A stretch of 64,000 bases of DNA from NCBI GenBank assembly GCA_038501625.1, contig JAZAYU010000019.1:3618501-3682500 (forward strand). The letters run 5' to 3'. The translations under genes were made by a program, and so were the position numbers. Every line of letters begins with the position of its first letter. Within the stretch, counting starts at the first letter, position 1. Shown here piece by piece: positions 22,901 through 35,345 of the stretch. The notes under the pieces were generated by a model, which saw only the letters and a program-made list of their open reading frames with translations, did no database searches and was not told the DNA's origin. This DNA comes from Corbicula japonica (taxonomy: Eukaryota > Mollusca > Bivalvia > Venerida > Cyrenidae).

Positions 22901-25097
22901 AACAAATGTCCAACCACACCGATCATATTTATAAATTATGATTCGGAGCATACACAGCAAACTTGAAACATAATAAGATAATCGTTTTTTGCATCTATTT
23001 ATGTTATTATCATTTGATTTCCGTTCATGGTTTTGAAACCACTGACATTAAATCTAGGTTGGGATAAATACAAAAGTCACAAAATTTTCATTAGCGGGTA
23101 TGTTCTCCGTTAACGAAGTTTTTTTTCTCTTTATTTAAATATGGAATCTTGAGTAATTTTGAACCAGTTTATGCAATTCTGAAATAATGCGATTGATAAG
23201 CTGTTACACGAAAGATTTTTTTTCAGCAGTTTTAGCTGGTTTCAGTATATCCTTTTCACTAAAGCTAAGGTCAATTTTGTGACTTTTGATTTGATCCTCA
23301 TTTCGATAAAATGTCTTTTGTTGATGAATGCACGAGGGGGTTTTGATGGCAGTTGCATAAGAAGAAGAACAATGATTCATCTTATAAGTTTTCAAATTTG
23401 ATGAGAGTACTCCAATTCCATGTTGGAATTAAATTTTTTTTATTCGGTATAGTTAGAACATTGGTAAGGTGTACCACCCGATCTCACTTTCTACTTTTTA
23501 TCCAGTTAGCTAAGATCTAATGAAAGGAAAATTATATTTTGGTGACTACCACTATAGATGAGTTATACTAAACAGGGCGCTGAATTTATAAAGGCGATAT
23601 TGAGCCGTTTCTGTGTTATCACTTCCTTTCGGGATTCATTCTTCCCACCTGAAAAATATAATATAAGTGTATATCTATTGATTGACATAATAATTACGCT
23701 GTTTGTTTTGCTTGCGAATTTTCAGTATAATTTATATTTTTACTGTGCATGGGCTGCTCTTCTGTTAGAGGAATAAAATAATATTTACACATCTGTACTT
23801 TTCTCTCACTTGAAAACCCGATTATCAATCTCAATTACACTTTGTTATAATGTTTATTGCCAAATTATCATGGCATTAAGAAGAATTGCCTCATATTCTT
23901 TGGAGACATGACCCTATAATTGTTATGACCAAATTAGACCCGTCTACTCGAAAAAGAATCAAAGCGCTGAAAAGCCTTACTGAAATATGATTCGTCTGAT
24001 TGGTAGTTTACTGTAGCAGCTGATAGTGATTTTCATAACAAGATGGCGCTCTTCTCCACATGCACTTGTAGATATCCTAGAGAACCACTTCTTTGAGTAA
24101 TATCCGGCAAACAGACCAAAGTTTGATAAGCTGATCAGTGTGATTAACTGTTGTTTGTTTTTAATTATTGTGGCAGCAGCACATTATTCAGTTTGTTACT
24201 GATACTGGTGATTCCGCATTTTAATACTCGGGAAGGCACCTGGCTACCAGTGCTTAGATGTTTTAAACAGAGTATGTGTAGGAAATAAATCATTGAAATA
24301 GAAAATACTAAAATAGATGTATTTTTGTATTTATTGTCGTTGCATGCAAGTGTGTTACACTCGTTTGTAATGAACTTTGTTCTATGGTGTGCTCGCTTAC
24401 AAGATTCACAGTAATACATGAAGGTCATTTTTTTATTTAATGCAGAGAAATATAATATTCCCATTATACTGTGGTTTAAATGAGGCTCTTGCAGTGTTGG
24501 TTGTTTTAAGATCACATGTAGATATCATATATTTCTCTGAATAGATCCTACAACCAAAATATGAAAGCCAGAAAAACTCACGTTCTAATCGATCGTCAAA
24601 TAACAGAAACAATTAGTTGTTAATTAGTTTTTGATTGGAGTTAAACTAGGTCAATATGTTACATAAATTTATGATAGTGCGGTTGTCCTGAACTGAAAAT
24701 GTTGTTTTGTAACTTTCAATTAATTAAAAACGAATTTCTGACTAGTGCTTCCGTTAGAAGAAGTATTCTTAACAAGTCTTCGATCTGCATCGATCAAATA
24801 CTTTTATTTTATTCGTACAGGAAATAAGATCAATCTTTAAACCTGCTGGTTGAGGATATATCAAAGAATGTTCTGTGTAAAACACTTAACCTTTGGGATA
24901 AAATAACCTGCACATACATGCATAAAATCATAATCATTGTAAATTAAACAATTTAAGCTTTCAAAAAGTAAAACACGCATATCAGGATTTGCCAGATTTA
25001 GAAGACACAAATTTTCTTCAAATTTTTATTATGGTTCAGCATACAGTTATTTAAGTTATTTTTGTTAACACATTCAGTTATTCACACTTGAAGATAC

Positions 25098-25537
25098 TGT
25101 CATCGTGTTGTTTTTACTCCGGGAGCTCTGGTCTCGGTAAGATCATTGAGAACACGCCCTTTGGCTTTGCAATGCTATTAGATTTTTATGTTTTATATGT
25201 TTGTGTGCTTTTGCATGCAACATTGTTGAGCCGATAAGTGGGTTGGATTGATTTCACCAAGACAACTTGTATTTGTTTTGTGATATGAGAACCTGTTGGG
25301 GCAAGCATGACGTTGGTGCACCCTAAAACCTGGTTTAAACCCCCAGTGGCAATTTGATTTGCCACTGACCGTTCCAAGGCGGTAACCCCTCGGGTTCTCA
25401 TTTTTGTTAATTGTTAGTAGTGTCTCTTTTGAAACTGATAATTTTATTAACCATGCTCTCTCCCTCTCTCCTTCTTAGCTGTGTGGGTAGGCTTTTTTTT
25501 CTGAATGTGGCGATTCCTGATATGCATATTTCACCTA
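25098..25537 (-). repeat. Family A repeat in unit 2, minus orientation
   Basis: Ortholog-in-place of the unit 1 copy at 18955-19490, with the extended 3' part shortened (the counterpart of 18600-19035 is missing). The core, GA box and GATATGCATA end are intact. Confidence 0.82.
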
Positions 25538-25849
25538 ACTATGAACGACGTTTTTTACACTTTTACAACACTGTAGAAAGTATCAGTAACTGTATCTTTA
25601 TGCGCAGTAATACAAATAGGTTTTTTATTGAACATACGCTCGAGTATTCAAATAATTGTCTGACAAATATGTAAATATCTAATTTGATATTCGTTTCTAT
25701 TCCAAGTAATTACACACGATAAACAATTCGCCTGTTTCCAATTTCGAATAATATGTCATATGAACCATCTCCTAGTTTTCTATTAGCTAAATTATCCCGT
25801 TCTAAAGTCAATTTTATTAAAAATTTAATACGCATTTTATCACATGTGC

Positions 25850-26017
25850 AAACAGAGTAGATCTAGATCAGCCGATACATCCGGGATATCGGATCTAGAT
25901 CTACACAGTTCACATCTTGGTCAGTAACAACAGTATGAATCTAAAAGCGAACAGTTAAGATCCTGATCTGAAAGCAGAATCAGTATATGCCGGTTGATCT
26001 GAATCAACACTGTTCGC
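25850..26017. repeat. Paired-hairpin interspersed repeat (unit 2 copy)
   Basis: Same two-hairpin structure as at 19804-19969, with arms AGTAGATCTAGATC/GGATCTAGATCTAC and GCGAACAGT/ACTGTTCGC. Here hairpin one pairs slightly better than in unit 1. Confidence 0.75.
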
Positions 26018-28245
26018 CCGCGCCATTAAGGCGTACTTATTAAGTAATAGGATAAGAAATATTCTACTCATTGTGTTTAATATTGTAAAGACTTTCCTTA
26101 AAAATGTAAAATAAGCAAAGTAGTCTGCTAATTTCAAGGAATCTAGTTCTGAAAAAAACATTTAAATGACGCGAATAATTAAATATTAGGACAGCTTTCG
26201 TAATGGCTAATCAGACATCAACGCGACGCATAATTAAGCAGTTAATACTGCATTAACGAAAAGATATTATTGTCTAATTTATTTTTCTCTTTTGCAACTT
26301 CTTCTAATTCTCCCTCTCTCAATTTGCGTAACAACTTGCCAGTATTGGGGTATTTTACAGGCATAAGTCTATGTTGACTGAATAACAAACAGTGTAAACC
26401 ACCTTTGGACTCACTAATAGTATTGGCGACTTTTGGTAAAAAAACGGAAGAAAAACTAACGATTTGAAAGTTATGTAAATTGAATTATATTTTTATTGCT
26501 GTTTATGAAATCAGGGTCATTAGAAGCACCGAATGAAGCAGCCTTAAATTATCTTGCATGGGTTTTGTAATTTAAACTAAACGTTTTATTACTGTTGTTT
26601 TTAAATTAAATCCCATTCTATTATGGAATACCCCCGGTAAAATTTTTATTATTACTAAAGGCTCGATCGGAAAGCTGGAAAGAACCTGGTAGTGAGAAAT
26701 TTTCTTCGTATTAGAGATTCTACCGCCTTCGGTTGAATTAGAAGAAAATTGCAAACATACGTCAAACCAGCATAACGTAAAACCTCTATGTTATTTTTAA
26801 TTAAAATTTTGTGCGATTCTGCATACTTGTTCATTATTTTTCATTATATCTTCAACAGCGTTTTTTTTTCGCGATACATGCACAATGTGTAATGTTATTA
26901 CCCTAAATGCATGGCAACAATGAAGAAGATTACGATCGCTCTTGTTGAAAACAAACAATATATTTCACAAGACAACAAAAAATAATATTACTATCGCTCT
27001 TGACGAAAACATACATATATTTCACAAGACATACATAAACAGCCATGACGATCTTCCACGTATGAGAGGATGAAAATTTTAAGTTCTGTTGAGAATCGGG
27101 AAATCTCCACCATTTTGATCGTTTGGCACACGTCAAATACAGTAATGCTCTTTTTTGTTCTCTGGCAGCGTTTGTCTAAATTACAATTTTCCTTTAGAAA
27201 AAAAAAAACATCACATACAGACCACGTATCGATCCGTTATGTATCTTTGTATTTCTAGGAATTAGGACTGTTCCACAATGAGCACACGTAATTTACTGTT
27301 TTCAGGTTTCCCTCACAGCCGATTAATTAAAAGGGAGCATAGCCCTTAGGATTTAGGAATATAAGTCACGGCTGATATAGTGGCACGGTTAAATTTGGCC
27401 TACACCATATAAATATTTAGGCCGTTCGCATATGTGCACTGTGCTTATGTAGAAAGCATGCATACATGTAGAAATAACAATAACAAAATAAATACTTAAT
27501 TTTCTTAATGGAAAGCTTCGAATGAAGCATTCATATATAAGTAATACATACACGTTACATTTTTATTTATACAAGCACCGCAATTATAATACTACTTTGA
27601 GTGTATACCATGGAACAACTTGAAAAATATCTTTTGAAATGTAATTATAAACTGAAACGTTAGTAAACTGATTACCTCAACGGAACCAGCAGTATAAAGC
27701 ATTCAGCTTGCTTTTCAAAACTGAGTATTTTTATAAATAGTAAAACACACTTATATTTTTAAATTAATGTTTTTATTTGCGGTTACATGTGAGTTCTTTG
27801 GTTGTAGGTTGGATAGAAGTCAGTCCTGGAATAAGATTTTTTTTCATATTTAATAATCACTTTGTTTTTCATAAATTTCAATTTTTAAAAAGCTCGAAAA
27901 GAACTCTAAACAACATGGAAAAAGTAAAAGAACTATCGATAAACATGCTTTCATCTATATACCAAATTTTCTCACCCAATAAATACATTGCTGATAATTA
28001 TATCAATTTCCTCTTCAAAAGAAAATTATGTTCTGATGTCAGTGACCAAACGTAATAAATTTTCTTTATTACTTGCCCTGGTCAAACAAAAGGAAATAGA
28101 CGATCGCGCTAATTGTCTGATCATGTCAAGAAGAAGGTTTATTGTTGCAAGGAACCAGATGTTGTTCCTTCGCTGCCAAAATCAATGTGTTGTGGTGTGA
28201 GAATCAATAAGCTGCCCACAAATATTTATCTATACACTATACTGT

Positions 28246-28580
28246 TACATTTGTTACAATAATATCACTGAATACGTCCAATTGATTTTCTCAAAGTCTT
28301 GGGCAATGTTTTTTATTCTATTGATAAAAGCGTTTACCATACACACTTTTATACTACTACAACTTTTATACATGTACTACAAAATGTTTGAATAATCAAT
28401 ATATAATATAAGAAAAGCGGAAAATTCTGACGTTTTTGTTATTTTTTTTGTCTTTTAAAAGACAATGAAATTGTAAATATTTAAACATTTAAATAACATT
28501 GAAATAACATGTATGTAGAAAAGCCAATATTTTATTTTATTTTATATCTAATAAATGTAACCAATCGACAATCTGCATTT
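28246..28580. other. Intergenic, nothing recognised
   Basis: AT-rich sequence between the duplication and the Crypton-like locus. No feature is seen. Confidence 0.5.
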
Positions 28581-28661
28581 GTACCACGTGACCGTCCAAT
28601 ATATTCCCGTATTGGATCCAAAAAAATATATATTAATTTCATATTGGACGGTTGGGTACAT
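28581..28661. repeat. Inverted repeat upstream of the Crypton-like fragment
   Basis: ACCGTCCAATAT (28591-28602) pairs with ATATTGGACGGT (28641-28652), with an outer GTACCA/GGGTAC extension and an inner CCAATA/TATTGG hairpin. The motif CCAATATATTCCCGTATTGG recurs, diverged, at about 29148-29167, which suggests that the whole 28.58-29.19 kb block is one element. Confidence 0.7.
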
Positions 28662-28819
28662 GTGCACTAAACGATGCTAGTCTGGATTCCGATTTCAATC
28701 TCTAACGAATTTAAGACCGGGAACCATGCGTGCATAAAGACGCTTGTTATTATGTTTAAAACTGCTTGTAAAGCGTCTAGCTGACCAGGAAGCGTTGTTT
28801 TGTGTTGACAGAAGTCAAA

Positions 28820-28975
28820 ATGTTGACAGATGAAGAAATTTCTGATTATATCGACGGACAAAAGGCGAAAAACACTGTAAACAAAACGAAATCAAATGTT
28901 GGAATATTTATTCGATGGTTGGCTGCTACACTGCCATCTGAATCGCGCAACTTAGAAGAAATTAAACGAAAGATA
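28820..28975 (+). pseudogene. Crypton-type tyrosine recombinase N-terminal fragment
   Basis: The frame starts at ATG 28820 (an in-frame ATG also lies at 28802) and encodes a short segment with LTDEEISDYIDGQKAKNT, then NKTKSNVGIFIRWL, and ESRNLEEI. I recognise this as the start of the SAM-like N-terminal DNA-binding region of the Crypton/KIAA1958-type recombinases: a helix with D-x-I, then Q-K-x-K-N-T-x-x-K-T, then R-N-L-E-E-I. The family normally continues with a PPKEL-like stretch and a catalytic domain. Here the similarity stops at E-E-I, where two copies of a 57-base repeat and a foldback begin. No R-H-R-Y catalytic residues are encoded downstream. This is a truncated relic, not a working recombinase; it could also be a first coding exon, but no donor leads to a catalytic domain nearby. 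Confidence 0.55.
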
Positions 28976-29071
28976 TATAATAAAAAGGTTATTATACATT
29001 TAACTGTACAATACGAAATTAAACGAAAGATATATAATAAACAGGTTATTATACATTTAACTGTTCTATAC
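28958..29071 (+). repeat. 57-bp direct repeat, two copies
   Basis: GAAATTAAACGAAAGATATA and the following 37 bases occur at 28958-29014 and again at 29015-29071 with few differences. The repeat begins inside the last codons of the Crypton-like fragment and extends that frame with meaningless sequence. Confidence 0.88.
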
Positions 29072-29190
29072 GGAATATATTTGGACTCGTATACAGCTTG
29101 AAAAGTCATATTGGACTCGCCTTTGACTTTTCAAGCTGTGTACTCGTCCAAATATATTCCCGTATTGTACAGTAAAATGTATAATAACCT
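29043..29190. repeat. Foldback with arms of about 66 bp
   Basis: The arm 29043-29108 (AGGTTATTATACATTTAACT to GCTTGAAAAGTCA) is inverted at 29124-29190 (TGACTTTTCAAGCTGTGTAC to AATAACCT) around a 15-base loop. The left arm includes part of the second 57-base repeat, so the foldback formed after that duplication or copied it. Confidence 0.88.
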
Positions 29191-30575
29191 ATAAATATTC
29201 TATTTAATAACTTTTAGTTTTTTTCTATATACATTTTTAAAGTTTAAACTTTTTATATGTCTTTTAAATATTATACAAAGATTTTATTTATTTAGGGGTT
29301 TCGCCCAAATTAAAGAAGACATACACTTGAGAAAATCACATCTGATCAAACAAAATGTACAAAAGAATTATTTCTGATAGTGCGAAGCTACAATTTACGA
29401 ATTTGCGTATTCGTATCTAGCGCAATCTCATCTACAGTATATTTATGTTTTGGCCGGCCTTGGCACTGACGAAGCATGTATGTAGTGTGTCTGACCGATA
29501 AGATAAGGTAATGGAAACTTGTATTGTATGTTAACTGTTGAAACTCTGTCAAGATAATAATGAATACATGTTTAATTATCTCAAAACGTCCTTTCAATGT
29601 TTCATCGAGCAGACCAAAATACTTCACAGACATGATGTGAGACATCGCAACTGCTTTATAAAAAAGTATATTGTACAGTTCTCGATGTTTTATTTCATTA
29701 AATACATTGAAATCATATAAGTATGTATAGACGGGTTACATATACATTGCGAATATAAAAACTGCAGATTTAATTTCAAAACACAACAAAGTCAGAGGAC
29801 AAGTCTTAAAACAAGCTATTTAACCAGTAGTTAATTTGATAAAGTCTTAATGAGAACTGCACGAGTAAACCGTAATTGGTAGATATTTTTTATTCTTCTC
29901 GAAATTTGACATTATAATGTTTCAAATTTTCATAAATATAGTTAAAGACTTATAGCATGGACAGAAAAGTCAGATATGCTAAAATTGTACATGTTTTCAA
30001 AAACTGAACTAATAAACCAAACACTAAAAGAAAATATATATTTAATATTCTAAACCATTTTATTTATAACTGGCTGTTCGATGTTGTTGAATTCATGTAT
30101 ATGTATCCGTACATATTTAAACAAGAAATATCTTTTAAAAAGATAAACGGCGTTGATGGAAAAGATTTATATATACATGTATATAAGAAAGAAAGAAATA
30201 CAGAGAGGCGAAGCAGAGACAGTTTAGTTATTTTATTTTACATTGTACTTGTTATAGCTGTTGACGAACACTCCCTGCCTTCTTAGTATGACCTAGAGAT
30301 TAAGCGACCGAATCATGACAACTCATAAATTCATTGAAAGTGTCTTTCAAAAAAAATGTTGAAGCTGTTGCAACAATTTCATACAGTGATAACAAGTCGA
30401 TTAAAGAAGTCTTACATTAAGTCTTGATCTACAATTATTCAGTTTCAATAAAATATATCTTGTAGAGTTAGAACTCAAGATGAATAAATGTCCTTGAAAT
30501 TTAATAAAAATAAATAAAAACAGCCTCTTACAAGAGCGAAATCTACCAACTTTTACGTAAATTAACTTTAAAAAA
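29191..30575. other. Intergenic, nothing recognised
   Basis: AT-rich. Short open frames at 29388-29645 (minus) and 30095-30286 (plus) show no motif. Confidence 0.5.
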
Positions 30576-30650
30576 GTGTCCGCTCTGAGTATTGAACCCG
30601 AAGCCTACGCTTGCGTGGCGAGAGTGTTAGCCACTACACTACAATGAACT
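30576..30650 (-). other. tRNA-Val-like remnant (possible SINE head)
   Basis: On the minus strand GTAGTGTAGTGGCTAACAC resembles the D-arm/A-box of tRNA-Val, followed by CTCGCCACGC and a B-box TCGGGTTCAAT. The acceptor stem does not pair and the T-arm is imperfect. A SINE head or tRNA pseudogene fits better than a functional tRNA. Confidence 0.5.
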
Positions 30651-31114
30651 TGTATTTTGTACTTGAAATTAACAATCAGTATCAAAGAAACTAGAAATTA
30701 CCAGTAAGAACTAGAAATATCTACACTTCTCTTTCGTTTTACACTGTGTATTGTATGCAAGTGTTTACCTGACACCCAAGAATATTTCATATAAAATTGT
30801 ATTTAAGCCATCAATATTGACTTAACTGGTTATTTAAATCGTAAATATGTTTTTTCTCCAATACAACACCCACTAACAACCAATCGAAATAATCTATTTG
30901 ATTTTTGCCTGCATAATAATAAAAATCCCACTAGATACCTCTCCACCCTGCTAGATGCGACCAATCGAAATAGTTTATTACATTTTCCCTCTGCATAATA
31001 ATTGAATACGAGTATTACGAGTATTATTTACAACATTTCATTGGCCGAAAAACTAGGTCAAAAGTGAGCTTAGACAGCTAACGCCGAAAAAAATGAATAA
31101 ACGAATAAATATAT

Positions 31115-31243
31115 GCGGCTAGGCGGCGTTGGCAGTAATATGCATTTCCATTACTGTCCATGAACAGGCTCAATGAAACCGAGCCTGTACTATTTTCATG
31201 TGTTTGTATTCTGTGGCTTGCAAAGTGCTCTTTTCATCTATTT
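31115..31243 (-). repeat. Family B 5' block, solitary, minus orientation
   Basis: Contains the block from AAATAGATGAAAAG (high coordinate end) through the ACAGGCTC hairpin region and the GGACAGTAATGGAAATGCAT segment to GCCGCCTAGCC. No internal part or tail follows, so this looks like a solo block. Confidence 0.78.
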
Positions 31244-34200
31244 AATCATCTTCCTGCTTTATCTCGATCATATAAACAAAAAACTTTTTTTCTGGATATA
31301 ACAGTTTGTTGGGTAAACAATACCTACAATTTGATTTAATTCAAATACACACAGTAAATGTTGATGTTTATTTTAAGATAAGTTTATTTGAATGAACATC
31401 TTTTGCCGATCGAATAGAATGATAAAACGTAAGACGTATATTTGTTATTTTTAAATACCTCGACCTGACAAAAGAGGCGGATGTACATTATGTTAAATTT
31501 GCGAGAGTTCAGTCAAAAGAAAAAAATGTATATGAAAAGATAATTAGTTTATTTAATATGAACAGTTTCACAAGACCGTAAATTTATTTTCCGAAAAAAT
31601 TGTCACTTCAAGAAATCTTTTTGGACAGTTAATGTTCTAAGAGGTCAGCTTATTATAATCTAAAAGAGAAAACTATGCAGTACACCTTATACCCTGGCAG
31701 AAATTACCATAAATTAAAATATTGTTTTCCACATACTAATAAGTGCATGAATGTCTTCTCTTTTGTGCATTTTTACCTCAAAATGAAATATTGATTCTTG
31801 TAAACATTTTGTTTTCTCTTCCGCAAAATTTCTCTTGATGATCGAAACAACCTGCTACACGTCTTAAAACAAGCATTCCAGTATGATGATATAACCTACA
31901 TGTATTAAAACAGATAATTACATCTTTTCCTTTACGGGTAATTAAGCAGGTATCTATTTTATTATTTAACATGAAAGCAATTGTATGTTTCGGTTTTCTA
32001 GACTACATGAAATTTATTAGTTTATTTATTATTTTATAAATATGCAATACAAAATGCCTGTTTAATCAGGTGAATTTTATACATTTTTGTCTGCCATGGC
32101 AGGCACTGGATGAAACGTTTAATTTTACATTTTTAACTCTTGATTCTTTCAAATTAAACCATCAGTATTTGTTTTATAATCGCTTGCAGTAAATTCAAGG
32201 CGATAAATTAATATTGCTATATTCTAAATAAATCATAAAAGTTCTGACTTACGACAAACATAATCTGAACCAATATGACATATAGATACCAAAGTATCTT
32301 CGAGTTTTTTTAAGTAGCATGTCAAAATCAGGTCGTTGATTAAGCATTAAGACGTCGACGATCCCATTGTAACTCTCTTTTTTTTGAGGATTTATGTTTT
32401 GACAGCAACATTACCGATGATGCATTCAGTCTACATTTTGATTAACACGATAAATCTAAGGATGTAATTTCAGGGAAATCAATGCAACTTAAGATGCTTA
32501 GGCAAACCAAAAAAAAATTAACACGAATGAATAATGACTGATATTAAAGAAGACGGTGCATCATTAGGCCTATCCGTTGAATTTTATTGAATGTTTTAAT
32601 AAAAGTTACCATTTTCAGGTCATTTTGCATTTATCCAGACAGAAAATGTTGAGTCGCTGTTGGAAACCCGAATCTACTGGACGACATTACCTAGCACCAT
32701 GAGATTTGTCAGATAACAAAGTTCATATAGTGGTTAATGATATATAACATATAAACGGCAGATATTTTTTATAACTGCAATAAATTGTGTTCGCTTGTTA
32801 CTTCACCCCTTAATTTGTGTTTGTCTATTTTAAATCATCAGGTTATCGTTATCTTGTAAATGAAATGCGTATCCTAAATACAAAATATCGTCTTCATTGA
32901 CCCAATGTACGATGCCACGTTTTCCTCTAGTTACCAAATTGATAGAAATTATAAAAAATATTATTCAACTATTAAGATAAAATCATTATACAACATCAAC
33001 GCACAACAAAAATTGCACATATGACAACGTATTCTTTCTTTCAGACCACAAAATGGCAAATTTAGTTCAGGTTAACAGATTTCAAACTAATGGGTACGTC
33101 TGGATATTTATTAAAGAAATCTTCAGTTGTGTTCACATCAATTAAATTTATTAATTTTTGATTTATTGGGATGTACCTGGCCTGTTAACGCTTCTCTTTA
33201 TAATATACCAACATAATATATGTAAATAAGCAAATCTAGAAAATCCACACAGAGCCATATGATCAAAGAAGGAACGGAGATTCAGTTCAAAATCGTCAAG
33301 TTTTTCCTCCAAAGAAAGTTGTTCGATTATTTTTAAGTCAGCCAAACAATATTTAGAAAATAACATTAATGAAAGAGTAATAAATCATACAATATTTATA
33401 ATAATTACAAAATGTAATACGGGAAAATTAATGTAACTCATACAAGGTAACCAAAATATTTAGACAAGGTTAATACAAATAACTAATTTGTAATACATTG
33501 CAATTCTACACCAAAACGCGTTGAAAACGCAACCCATAGGTAACATGAAATTTGTAAATTTGCAACTGATATCATTAGTCAAATGGAAAATATGTCATAT
33601 TACTTCGCTGTTGCGTTTCTAAAGCGTTTCAGTATAATACCGCAGTTATATTTGAAATCCTTAATTACATTTCACATATTAAGTATCTTTAATAACCACA
33701 TTACAAGAGATAAAGGACTTAGCGCACTGAAATTTAGGTAAAGTCACTCTTCTCGTTGATTTTCAGATGATAACGTGGTGCATCAGTCGATAAGGAAACG
33801 GCATGGTGATGCAACTATAATTTCCCTAAAATCTAGATGTGTTAGAAAGTAATTAATTCTCATGTATTATCTAATTACCGTAGGAGAAGATCGCGATCAT
33901 AATTAAAGAACTTTATACTGGTAATTTGTAGATATTTTGTACTCGGAGAAGTTTTAAGGGCGCCACACTGCACAAAAATAAATGAAATTGTATGAATATG
34001 AATAAATGAAAACATACTAATGCTACAGGTTCAGACAGAGAATCTACTTACACATCGAGAGCGCCTAGTAAAATGTAAATACAATCAACAGTTACATTAA
34101 GTTTCAAAGCTTTACCCAGGACGGGTGAAAAAAATTAATGATAGCAAAAACCTTAACCGGAAATTCGAGCAATGACAACGCCGACGGAAGCCGAGGTAGC

Positions 34201-34795
34201 TATGAAAGTGGTTCTTCTTTCTCATGCAGATGAGTTGAAAATGATGTCTTATCTGTTTCATAAATTGCGTGAATATGTGCATGTATCATTTTACACTTAT
34301 GATGGTGTCCCCTTACAGACTTTTACACCGATAAACGTGTAAATTGACCCTTAGAAAATTTTGAGTAGAACAATCATTCATGTATTGACATACAATCGTA
34401 TTTCTTTTGTTATAAAGAACCGAATATAACGTCTGGAAATAGAAAAAAAAGTGGAGCAGAGTTGTTTGGGGTTGTCTAGATAACATAAATCACTGTCATC
34501 ATTTCAACTTCTCGATTGCATCATTATCATATGGACACTGTTTGTAAGTCCAAGTCTTTTTCTCTGTTACTTAGCAATATTTCAGAAATTGCTAGTGTTG
34601 TATCATAGCCGATTCAAACAAATAACTAAACATGCTGATAAATAAATATTTTATTTAAAAAAGCTGAAACATAAAACCATCATTTTATTTAAATTTGAAT
34701 ATATTAAACATTTTAGCGGAAACACGCTCGAAGAAGGAAAATATGAAGACATTAAAGCGCAACTTTTATGGTTTTCAAATATAACAAACTCGATA
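31244..34795. other. Intergenic, about 3.5 kb with no supported feature
   Basis: AT-rich unique sequence. A short GCGCCACACTGCACAAA motif near 33960 resembles the family B tail. Open frames of 64-67 codons (31778-31972, 33163-33366, minus) are unrecognised. Confidence 0.5.
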
Positions 34796-35345
34796 AAAAT
34801 GAAAATGCATTTTAGATATCGCCACACTCACAAAGCACAGCCTCCCCACACAGCAAAAGAAAAGAGACGAAAAGAGAGCATGGACGTCATAAGTATGTCA
34901 ATTCAAAAAATACGCCACAAACAATTAACGAAAAGGAGAACCCTTGGGGTTACCGCCTTGGAACGGTCAGTGGCAAAACAAATTGCCACTTAGGGTGTAA
35001 ACAAGGTTCTCGGGTACACCGACCTCACAATTGCCGCAACAGGTCCTTATATCAACAAACAAGTACAATTTTGTCTCGGTGAAATAACTTCAACTTATCG
35101 GCTTAACAATGTTGCATTCAAAAGCACACAAACATGTAAAACATAAGAAGCAAATAGCATTGCAAAGCCAAAGGACCGAGTACTCAATGATCTTACAAGA
35201 CAAGAGCCCGTCGAGTCAAATTAGCAAGAACACGATGACTGGGATGAAAGAAACAAATCCAGCTTCTATGTTCTTTAAAGAAAAGATGTCCCCAAGATTT
35301 CCCCATAAACCTTCATAACTCTCAAACCCTTTTGCAGACTAAATA
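34796..35345 (+). repeat. Family A repeat, longest form, plus orientation
   Basis: Runs from the ATGCATTTTAGATATCGCC start through CCTCCCCACACAGC, the GAGAGCATGG box and the CGCCTTGGAACGGTCAGTGGC core to the extended 3' part ending in CCATAAACCTTCATAACTCT. With 18955-19490 it defines the full family length. Two open frames (34799-34993, 35109-35318) lie in it and are not genes. Confidence 0.85.

Larger units (their letters stand above)
22244..28245 (+). repeat. Tandem segmental duplication, unit 2 (about 6.0 kb)
   Basis: Collinear with unit 1 from the TACATTTTTGTTATTCA junction to TACACTATACTGTTACAT. Its shorter length is mostly explained by three missing blocks (see unit 1). An open frame of 116 codons at 24165-24515 (minus) matches an 84-codon frame in unit 1, but neither is recognisable as protein. 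A 92-codon frame at 27777-28055 (plus) is broken in unit 1. These are not supported as genes. Confidence 0.93.

Noticed and set aside
23204..23395. Frames starting MKTYKMNHC/MKPYKMNHC in both duplicated units as paralogous genes
   Set aside because: Different C-terminal ends, no motif, similarity no higher than the surrounding non-coding DNA by eye.
24165..24515. 116-codon minus frame shared with unit 1 (16701-16955)
   Set aside because: Conservation is explained by the recent duplication; the frame is shorter in unit 1 and no motif is recognised.
27777..28055. 92-codon plus frame in unit 2
   Set aside because: Broken in unit 1, with no recognisable domain.
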